Part shown: one piece after another, positions 55,402 through 62,171 of the stretch
How positions within the stretch are numbered: position 1 is the stretch's first letter
How the letters are laid out: each line of letters starts with the position of its first letter
Source: Thermochromatium tepidum ATCC 43061
Lineage (GTDB): Bacteria; Pseudomonadota; Gammaproteobacteria; Chromatiales; Chromatiaceae
Length of the DNA: 64,000 nt
NCBI RefSeq assembly: GCF_009664085.1
Contig: NZ_CP039268.1
Span: forward strand, 543,501 to 607,500
Direction: 5' to 3'
Translations under genes and position numbers: made by a program
Notes under the pieces: generated by a model
Seen by the model: only the letters and a program-made list of their open reading frames with translations
The model's database searches: none
What the model was told of the DNA's origin: nothing

Positions 55402-55814
55402 TGCACCCTGGTCGATCCCAAGGCGGATTCTCACTCCTCGAGGTCCTGGTCGCCTTTGCGATTTTGGCCCTCTCGCTCGGGGTGCTGCTTGGCATCTTCG
55501 CGCGCGCCACCAGCGCCACCATCGCCTCAGCCCAGTATAGCCAGGCCGCGACCCTGGCCGAGTCCCTGCTCAACCGGGTCGGATACGAGATCACACTCGA
55601 AGAGGGGTCGGTCTCGGGCGACACCGAGAATGGCTTTTCCTGGGAGCTCACCCTGGTCGAGATGGACCTTGCGGATGAGTTTCCGACCTCCACACCCCCG
55701 GTCAGGGCCTATCGTGTCAATGCCATTGTCCTTTGGTTCGATGCTGGACGTCCGCGACGTCTGATGCTCTCGACCCTGAAGCTGGCCGAGCCCTTGGCGA
55801 ATACAGCGTCATGA
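55401..55814 (+). CDS. gspI: Minor pseudopilin GspI
   Basis: 137 residues. Leader MHPGRSQGG followed by FSLLEVLVAFAILALSLGVL, a standard prepilin signal. LAESLLNRVGYEI and the beta strands ending in RRLMLSTLKL are typical of GspI, the minor pseudopilin that nucleates the GspI-J-K tip complex. Its stop overlaps the gspJ start as ATGA. Confidence 0.9.
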   Translation: MHPGRSQGGFSLLEVLVAFAILALSLGVLLGIFARATSATIASAQYSQAATLAESLLNRVGYEITLEEGSVSGDTENGFSWELTLVEMDLADEFPTSTPPVRAYRVNAIVLWFDAGRPRRLMLSTLKLAEPLANTAS

Positions 55815-56506
55815 ACGGGCGCACGGCACCCGGCTTCACCCTGATCGAGCTGGTGATCGCGCTGGCGATCATCGGTTTGATCTCACTGGTGCTGTTTTCG
55901 GGCCTGAGGCTGGGTGGACGCTCCTGGGAGGCCGTCGAGACGGTCGGCGAGCGTCTGTCCGGCCTGCGGCTTGCGGATGGATTCTTACGGCGCCTGCTCG
56001 GTCAGACTCGCCCGGCCACGGCGGTCTATGAGGGTCAGATCGTCCAGGTCTTTGCCGGCGAGTCCGAACGTCTCGAATGGGTCGCCCCCCTGTCTGAACA
56101 TGTCGGGCTCTCCGGGCTCTATATCCTGCGTCTACAGCTTGAAGGTGCGGGCGAGGCACGAAACCTGGTCCTGACCCGCTGGTTGCTGCACCCTGAGGCG
56201 TTGGAAGGCAATGACGCGATCCCGCCCTGGATACCCATGACCGAACAGGATGAGGGCGCGGGTGCACTGAGTGCGCTCGCGTCCGATCTGGATCTGGCCG
56301 AGGGTGCCTTCGGTCGCACCCTGTTACTGAAGGACGTGAGCCGCTTCGAGCTGGCCTATTATGGTCTAGCCGATGGCGACAGCGGACCAGACTGGCATGA
56401 CGACTGGCAGGGACAGACACAGCTGCCAAACCTGATACGGATCCGCCTGGAGACGACCGAACAATCCTGGCCCGACCTTGTCGTGGCCCTACCCGATCAG
56501 CCTTGA
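55811..56506 (+). CDS. gspJ: Minor pseudopilin GspJ
   Basis: 231 residues. Prepilin leader MNGRTAPG|FTLIELVIALAIIGLISLV, then GspJ segments ADGFLRRLLGQTRPA and FELAYYGLADGDSGPDW. It is part of the pseudopilus tip complex. The start overlaps gspI by four bases; the stop is two bases before the gspK ATG. Confidence 0.92.
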   Translation: MNGRTAPGFTLIELVIALAIIGLISLVLFSGLRLGGRSWEAVETVGERLSGLRLADGFLRRLLGQTRPATAVYEGQIVQVFAGESERLEWVAPLSEHVGLSGLYILRLQLEGAGEARNLVLTRWLLHPEALEGNDAIPPWIPMTEQDEGAGALSALASDLDLAEGAFGRTLLLKDVSRFELAYYGLADGDSGPDWHDDWQGQTQLPNLIRIRLETTEQSWPDLVVALPDQP

Positions 56507-56508
56507 CG

Positions 56509-57426
56509 ATGGCACGAATCCAACCCCAGCGTGGCATCGCGCTCGTACTCGTGATGTGGGGGCTGATGCTCCTGACGGTCATGGCCATAAGCCTGACCGT
56601 CTCGCGCCGTACTGAGATCGCCCTGACCGAAAACCAGGTCGAGTCGGCGCGTTTCCGGGCCCTCGCCGAGGCGGCCATCGCCTATACGGCGCTGCATTTT
56701 ATGATCCCAGAGGTCCAGGTTGACGACACAGAGGGAACGGTCTGGTTGCCCGACGGCCAGCCGCACCTCTGGTCCTTCGCCGGCGCCGAGCTGAGTCTGC
56801 GCGTCTTCAACGAGTCCTCGCGCTATGATCTCAACCAGATCCAGCCCGAGACCCTGCGTAACCTGTTGGAGGTGCTCGGACTGGAACCCCAGGCCGCCGA
56901 TGCCGTGGCAGCCGCGATCATCGACTGGCGCGACCAGGACGGTCTTGCGCTCCTCAATGGCGCCGAGGATGCCGACTACCAACGGGCCGGGCGCCCCCTG
57001 GGGGCCAAGGATGCCCCCTATGAGACAGTCGAGGAACTGCGCCAAGTGCTGGGGATGACGCCCGAGATCTATCGTCGGCTGGCGCCCGAGGTCTCAGTGG
57101 ACGGCGGCTCGACCCAACCGAACGAGCGTTTCGCCTCGGCGGCGGTGCTGGCCACACGCAGGGGCATCAGCCTAGAGGAGGCGCGCGCAGCGATCGCCGA
57201 ACGCGATCGGGGCGAGGTGCCCGGGACGACCACGACAACCGTGATCGATCGCGGCGGTCCACTCTACCGTCTCCAGATCAACGAGCCACAAGCGAGCGGC
57301 GCGGGTCGAACCATGGAGGCGATCTTTCGGCTTGTGCCGGGCCAGCAGCCGCCTTATCAGGTGCTGTGGCGTCGATGGGGGCTGGCGGCCGAACTCACAC
57401 GAGACGACAGCGAATCGGAGCGATGA
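56509..57426 (+). CDS. gspK: Minor pseudopilin GspK
   Basis: 305 residues, the largest minor pseudopilin. The leader RIQPQRGIALVLVMWGLMLL lacks the usual Glu at +5, as is normal for GspK. DLNQIQPETLRNLLEVLGLE and IIDWRDQDGLALLNGAED belong to the helical insertion typical of the family. It caps the pseudopilus tip. A TTG six bases earlier is a possible start. It is followed four bases later by an FHA-domain gene. Confidence 0.9.
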   Translation: MARIQPQRGIALVLVMWGLMLLTVMAISLTVSRRTEIALTENQVESARFRALAEAAIAYTALHFMIPEVQVDDTEGTVWLPDGQPHLWSFAGAELSLRVFNESSRYDLNQIQPETLRNLLEVLGLEPQAADAVAAAIIDWRDQDGLALLNGAEDADYQRAGRPLGAKDAPYETVEELRQVLGMTPEIYRRLAPEVSVDGGSTQPNERFASAAVLATRRGISLEEARAAIAERDRGEVPGTTTTTVIDRGGPLYRLQINEPQASGAGRTMEAIFRLVPGQQPPYQVLWRRWGLAAELTRDDSESER

Positions 57427-57429
57427 GCC

Positions 57430-58065
57430 ATGACACATCACGATGAGAACACAGCCACTGATCGTTCCGCCGGACCGGCCTTGATCGCGGGGGGGGTTAC
57501 AACCTTAGTCAATGAGTCGGGTCGTATCGATCTAAGTCCGCTGGTACGTTTGGCCAAGTCCTGTCCCGAGACAGATTTCGTGCGCTGGATACATCACCCA
57601 GTCCTTGCTGGTCTAGCCCTCCAGGCCGGCTCGTTGGAGGAGCGTCGGAATCGGGTCGGCAACGTCAATCAGACCCTGGTCTTCGCGTTCGACAGCGCAG
57701 GGCCCCATGAATCGACGACCCCAGAGGCGCTGAGACGTGCCATCTACCCGTTGGTCAAGCGTCCGGGGGCCTTGGGTGTCCCGAGTGTGCTCAGCGTCGG
57801 TCGTCTCAGTGGCAATGATCTGGTCATCCCGGATGTCTCGATCTCCAAGCGTCATGCTCTCATCGAGATTGGCTCGAGCGGCTGGTCGATCCGCGATTGC
57901 GGCTCGACCAACGGCACCCTGGTCAACAGCACGCCCATCGGAACCAAACCCTTTCCGCTCAAGGATTGTGACATCATCGCCTTTGCGCGCTATGAGTTTT
58001 TCTTTCTGATGCCGGAGTCGCTCTACGAGCGCCTGGTCGCTACAACCAGTTCCCTACCAGGATGA
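57430..58065 (+). CDS. FHA-domain protein at the end of the gsp operon
   Basis: 211 residues. The C-terminal half is an FHA phosphothreonine-binding domain with LSVGRLSGNDLVIPD, SISKRHALIEI and DCGSTNGTLVNSTPIG; key Arg, Ser, His and Asn residues are present. The N-terminal 100 residues (LVRLAKSCPETDFVRWIHHP) match nothing I recognise. No signal peptide or membrane segment is seen, so it is probably cytoplasmic. It starts four bases after gspK and is likely co-translated with it. An eight-G run lies near 57490, inside the gene. Its 3' end overlaps the convergent CHAT gene by 26 bases. Confidence 0.85.
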   Translation: MTHHDENTATDRSAGPALIAGGVTTLVNESGRIDLSPLVRLAKSCPETDFVRWIHHPVLAGLALQAGSLEERRNRVGNVNQTLVFAFDSAGPHESTTPEALRRAIYPLVKRPGALGVPSVLSVGRLSGNDLVIPDVSISKRHALIEIGSSGWSIRDCGSTNGTLVNSTPIGTKPFPLKDCDIIAFARYEFFFLMPESLYERLVATTSSLPG

Positions 58066-60451
58066 AGGCCGCCCAGTCACTGGGATGCGCTTCCCCGCCA
58101 CTTGCGATCATCGCCTTCTGCGCCGCCTGCAGGGCGCGCGCCTTGCTTGTGCCCGGCTGCTTGAGCTGATCATAAAAGTCGCGCATCAGCCTCTGGGTCG
58201 CCTGGTCGCCCACGGGCCAGAGCGAGCCGAGCGCGCTGCGGGCGCCGGACTGGATGGCGATCCCGCTCAGACCCAGAGGCGTGCGGTCGTCGCCCTCGGC
58301 CGTCTGGCAGGCGCTTAGGACCAGGATCTCGATCGGACGCTGGTCCAGTTCCTTGGGCTTGAGCACAGCGGCCAGGGTCTTCATGTCGAGCTTGCGATCG
58401 TAGGTCACGATGAAGTTCTCCTCGGGCGGTCCCAGGAACAGACCATGCGAGGCGATGTGCACCACCCGATAGGGCTGTCCCTTGACCTCCTCGACGAAGC
58501 GGTCCAATAGGAATTCCTGGTCACGCAGCGTGCGTCCGGGCACGCGCTGAGCGAGCTGATCGATCTCCTCGGCCACGCCGGGCAAGGAGAGGGCCGCGAT
58601 CTTCTCGTTGGTCGCGGCGCGCGAGGGTCCGCTTGGGCGTCGCTCGCCCGCGGCACCCCGCACCCTGACCGAGACACCGCGACGACTGCTGCCGTCCGCC
58701 GACGCACCGCGACCACGTCCGCGCTGCTGCTCGATCAGGGCATCCACCCACCAGCCGGGCAGTTCATCGACCACAGGGCCTGGACGACTCAGACCCGCGA
58801 GCAGGGTCGTCATGGTGGTGGGCGAGAACACATCGGGCTGGAGCAGCTTGAGTCCGGGCGCGGTCGCCACGGCATAGCGCTCGACCAGATACTGACCCCG
58901 TCCGCGCAGGACGGACAGGGGGACGGCGCGCAGTGGACCATCGGGCACGAACACCAGGGTGTCGATCTTCTGGGCATCGAGCCAGGACTGGATGGGGGCG
59001 ATCAGCCAGTCGTGGATCTGGGTCGCTTCCTCATCGATCGGCTGGTCGTAGCGCAGTTTGAGTGCCAGGATCTCGGCGGTCAGGGTGAGCGGCTCGCGCC
59101 CGATCGGGGTGGTCGCCTGATAGAGCCGCTGGCCGATGCTCACCAGGATCTCCAGTCGGTCGTCGAGGATGACCGGATAGAGCACGGCGGCGCGCGGTGC
59201 CAGGGTCTCGATCTCCTGACGTAGCGGCAGGATGCAGGCATCGCGGAAATAGTCGCGCAACTCGTCGATCTTGATCTGCTCGACGGTGTCGCGCGCCTCG
59301 CGCAACAGGGCCTGGGTCCCTTCGGCATCACCCCGGCTCGCGGACTCGCGCAGCAGGAGGTCGGCCAGCCCCAAATAGAGTGGTTCCAGGGTCTCACGGA
59401 AGGAGGAGCGGCCTTCGGCATACTCGACCGGGATGTCGTTGCGGATGCGCTGGAGGTGATCGACCGCGCGCCGATAGGCGGCGATGGCGCGTTGCCGGTC
59501 GCCCTGGTCGCGCAGCAGCCGGCCTAAGCGCCATTCCCACTGGTAGCGCAGGTCATAGGCATCGATGGGGGCGGCTATGATCGCCTGCTCGGCCAGACGG
59601 CGTGCCTCGGTCGTCTGGCCGCGTTCCTCTGCCAGCTCGCTCAGACCGCCCAGGGCCTGAGACTCGGCACGGTCCAGCCCGGCTTGCGAGGCCAGTTCGG
59701 CGGCCTTGGTCAGACCCTCGCGCGCCAGGGTCTGTCCCTGGGTGCCAGGTGCCGAACGGCGCGCCACATGCGCCAGACCGATCAGCAGATCGACGCGCTC
59801 GGTGGTCGCGGCCACCTGGTTGGCGAGCCCCCGCGCGCTCTGCAGTTCACGCAGCGCCTGGGCCGAACCGGCGCTCTGGCGGGCCAGATTGATCCGGATG
59901 GTTGCGCGCAGGGCCGGATCGTCCACGCGCTCGGCGGCTTGGAGTGCCTCGCGATAGAGTCGACCGGCCTCACTCGAGGCCCCCTGCTCGAACCGCAGAT
60001 TGCCGAGCGCGTTGGCGCTCGCGGCGATCAGGGTCGGATTGGCGAGCCGGCGTGCGCGATCCAGGGCCGCCTCTAGGCGCTCCTCGGCCTGGGTCGTGCG
60101 GCGCTGCTGGGCATCGACCTGGCCCAACGCCTGGAGGGCCACCACCTCGAGGGCTGTTAGATTCGCCGTGCGCGCTCGGGTGAGCGCCTGGAGCAGATCG
60201 GACTCGGCGTCCGGATAGCGGCCCAGGGCGCGATAGGTCTCACCACGTTGGATGAGGGCCTGGATGCGCTCGGCCTCCGGGGTGTCGCGACGGGCGATGG
60301 TCGCGCTCCAGGCCGAGAGCGCGGCCCCCTGCTCGGCGCTGGCGCGGATCACGGACGCGCCACCCGGTTGCTCACAGGTCGGCGCCGCCTGGGCCCCGAG
60401 CGTCAGGAGTGACAGCGCCAGGATCGACCATCGGATGAACTGGATCCTCAT
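58040..60451 (-). CDS. Exported TPR-CHAT caspase-like protein
   Basis: 803 residues. A signal peptide (LALSLLTLGAQA, cleavage near residue 22) is followed by TPR-like helical repeats (about 45-400). A C-terminal CHAT domain carries the caspase-type dyad His669 (VVHIASHGLFLG) and Cys715 (LVLSACQTAEG). An Arg/Gly/Ser-rich insert of about 35 residues (near 575-610) divides the CHAT region from the preceding part. The start at MRIQFIRW has AGAGG six bases upstream; a longer frame starting 15 codons earlier is rejected. CHAT proteins are protease-like. Being exported and following tpsB by ten bases, it may process or anchor the secreted exoprotein. Confidence 0.87.
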   Translation of the reverse strand: MRIQFIRWSILALSLLTLGAQAAPTCEQPGGASVIRASAEQGAALSAWSATIARRDTPEAERIQALIQRGETYRALGRYPDAESDLLQALTRARTANLTALEVVALQALGQVDAQQRRTTQAEERLEAALDRARRLANPTLIAASANALGNLRFEQGASSEAGRLYREALQAAERVDDPALRATIRINLARQSAGSAQALRELQSARGLANQVAATTERVDLLIGLAHVARRSAPGTQGQTLAREGLTKAAELASQAGLDRAESQALGGLSELAEERGQTTEARRLAEQAIIAAPIDAYDLRYQWEWRLGRLLRDQGDRQRAIAAYRRAVDHLQRIRNDIPVEYAEGRSSFRETLEPLYLGLADLLLRESASRGDAEGTQALLREARDTVEQIKIDELRDYFRDACILPLRQEIETLAPRAAVLYPVILDDRLEILVSIGQRLYQATTPIGREPLTLTAEILALKLRYDQPIDEEATQIHDWLIAPIQSWLDAQKIDTLVFVPDGPLRAVPLSVLRGRGQYLVERYAVATAPGLKLLQPDVFSPTTMTTLLAGLSRPGPVVDELPGWWVDALIEQQRGRGRGASADGSSRRGVSVRVRGAAGERRPSGPSRAATNEKIAALSLPGVAEEIDQLAQRVPGRTLRDQEFLLDRFVEEVKGQPYRVVHIASHGLFLGPPEENFIVTYDRKLDMKTLAAVLKPKELDQRPIEILVLSACQTAEGDDRTPLGLSGIAIQSGARSALGSLWPVGDQATQRLMRDFYDQLKQPGTSKARALQAAQKAMIASGGEAHPSDWAAFILVGNWL

Positions 60452-60461
60452 GTCACACCTC

Positions 60462-62171
60462 TCAGAAATCGGCCCGAACCATGAAGTGGATGCCATCGTC
60501 CTGCAGGTCGTGCTCGGCTGGCTTGGGGCGATCGCTCAGGGCATAGCCGTAATAGCACTCGGCGTGCAGCCGGTCCTGGATGGTCCAGATCGCGCCGAGT
60601 CCGAGCGACTGGAGGTCCTCGCGCTGGTCGGACCGGCCATGATTCCAGACCCCGCCGGCGTCGAAGAAGAACGCGATCTGGATCTGCTGTTGGGTCTCAC
60701 CGAAACCGACGCCCTCCCAGACCGGATGGCGCAGTTCCAGCGAGGCGGCATAGCCGCTGTCGCCCACGAGTTCGTTCTCGCGATAGCCGCGCACCGTGTT
60801 GACGCCGCCGACCGAGAAGCGCTCCAGCGACAGCAGGGTCTCGCCGGCCAGTTGCACGCCCCCGCGCAGGATCAGTTGGGTTCCGCGTTCGTTGAGACGC
60901 CACACCGACTGGCCCTGACCGAGCCAGGCAAAGAAACGGCTGTCGGGAATGTGACCGGGATGGATGGTCGCGTCGAAGGCGTCCAGTCCATAGCTGAAGA
61001 CCGAGCGAACGGCATGGGCCTGGTGCGTCGAGCGACGCGAATACTCCTGGATGAAGCGCGCGGCCGCGACCCGGCTTATGCCGTCTACCGCCCCCTCGGA
61101 GAAGGAAAAGGGGATGCCGAGCAGGTGGGTCTCGTTCTCGCCCCAGGACAGTAGCAGACCGAGACGCAGTCCGCCCTGGGTCGTGTTCCAGAGCGGATGC
61201 GACAGACCCAGCTCGATGCGCTGGGTTTCGCTCTCGATGTCGAGATCGGCCAGTGGTTCTTCCAGCAGTGAGGCGTCACTGCGGTCGTAGCGCAGTGACA
61301 GGCGTGTATCGTGCACATTCAGCGGCAGCGACCAGCCGATCGCGCCCTCCTTGCCTTCGCCCTCGTAGCCGTGGCCGAGAGAGAGGTCGAGTGCGTCGCC
61401 GAACCCGGTCAGGTTGCGTAGCACGCCGCCGACATAGGCGCGCTCGGAGCCTGTGCTTGGTGGGCGGTAGTTGTCGGTGCGCAGATAGAGTTCCCAAGGG
61501 CGGGCGCGGGTGACGGCTAGATCCAGCACGGCGCTACCGGGTTCCGAGCCGGGGATCAGGGTACCGTTGAGGCGCTCGATCAGCGGATCCTGGAGCAGGA
61601 GCTGGAAGCGTCCCTGGAGATCCTCACGGTTGAAGGGCGCGGTCGGGTCGGGCTGGAGGCGTCCGCTGACATAGGATGGGCGCAGACGTCCCTGGCCGCT
61701 GACGCGGATCTTGCTCAGGCGTCCGGCGATGATCTGGAAGACGACCACGCCGTCGCTGACCGTCTGGCCGGGTTTGATGATGACGCCGGAGTTGATGTAG
61801 CCCTGATCGACGTAGTGTTTGGTCAGGCGGTAGCGCAGCTCTTCCAGGTCGGCGAGCCTGACCTCGCGTCCGAGGTAGGGGCGGTAGATGGATTCGAGTC
61901 CGTCCCGAGGCAGACCCTCACCACCCTCGAAACGTACCCCACGCAGGAGCAGGCTCGGACCGCCGGGTGGGACCGGGCTGGGGCCTGTGTCTGGTTGGGG
62001 GGCGGATGGGGGCGGTTCTTCTTCCGGGAGGGTGTCCATGGGCACCGGTCCGGTCGCGCCGCGGTGGCTGCCGGGGAGTGAGGAGGCGGGTGGAACGTCC
62101 TGGGCCATGGCGGCCGCAAGCGGCAGGCAAAGCGCGGGGATGAGCCAGCAGAGACGTGGGTGGGTGTTCAT
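60462..62171 (-). CDS. Two-partner secretion outer-membrane transporter (TpsB/ShlB family)
   Basis: 569 residues. Signal peptide (ALCLPLAAAMAQ), a Pro-rich linker, two POTRA-like domains (about 75-240; GVRFEGGEGLPRD, LTKHYVDQGYINSGVIIKPG) and a C-terminal beta-barrel. The L6-loop motif VRGYRENELVGDSG is present and the protein ends in Phe, as outer-membrane barrels do. TpsB proteins export a large beta-helical TpsA partner. Its start overlaps the TpsA stop as ATGA, so the two are translationally coupled. Confidence 0.92.
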   Translation of the reverse strand: MNTHPRLCWLIPALCLPLAAAMAQDVPPASSLPGSHRGATGPVPMDTLPEEEPPPSAPQPDTGPSPVPPGGPSLLLRGVRFEGGEGLPRDGLESIYRPYLGREVRLADLEELRYRLTKHYVDQGYINSGVIIKPGQTVSDGVVVFQIIAGRLSKIRVSGQGRLRPSYVSGRLQPDPTAPFNREDLQGRFQLLLQDPLIERLNGTLIPGSEPGSAVLDLAVTRARPWELYLRTDNYRPPSTGSERAYVGGVLRNLTGFGDALDLSLGHGYEGEGKEGAIGWSLPLNVHDTRLSLRYDRSDASLLEEPLADLDIESETQRIELGLSHPLWNTTQGGLRLGLLLSWGENETHLLGIPFSFSEGAVDGISRVAAARFIQEYSRRSTHQAHAVRSVFSYGLDAFDATIHPGHIPDSRFFAWLGQGQSVWRLNERGTQLILRGGVQLAGETLLSLERFSVGGVNTVRGYRENELVGDSGYAASLELRHPVWEGVGFGETQQQIQIAFFFDAGGVWNHGRSDQREDLQSLGLGAIWTIQDRLHAECYYGYALSDRPKPAEHDLQDDGIHFMVRADF

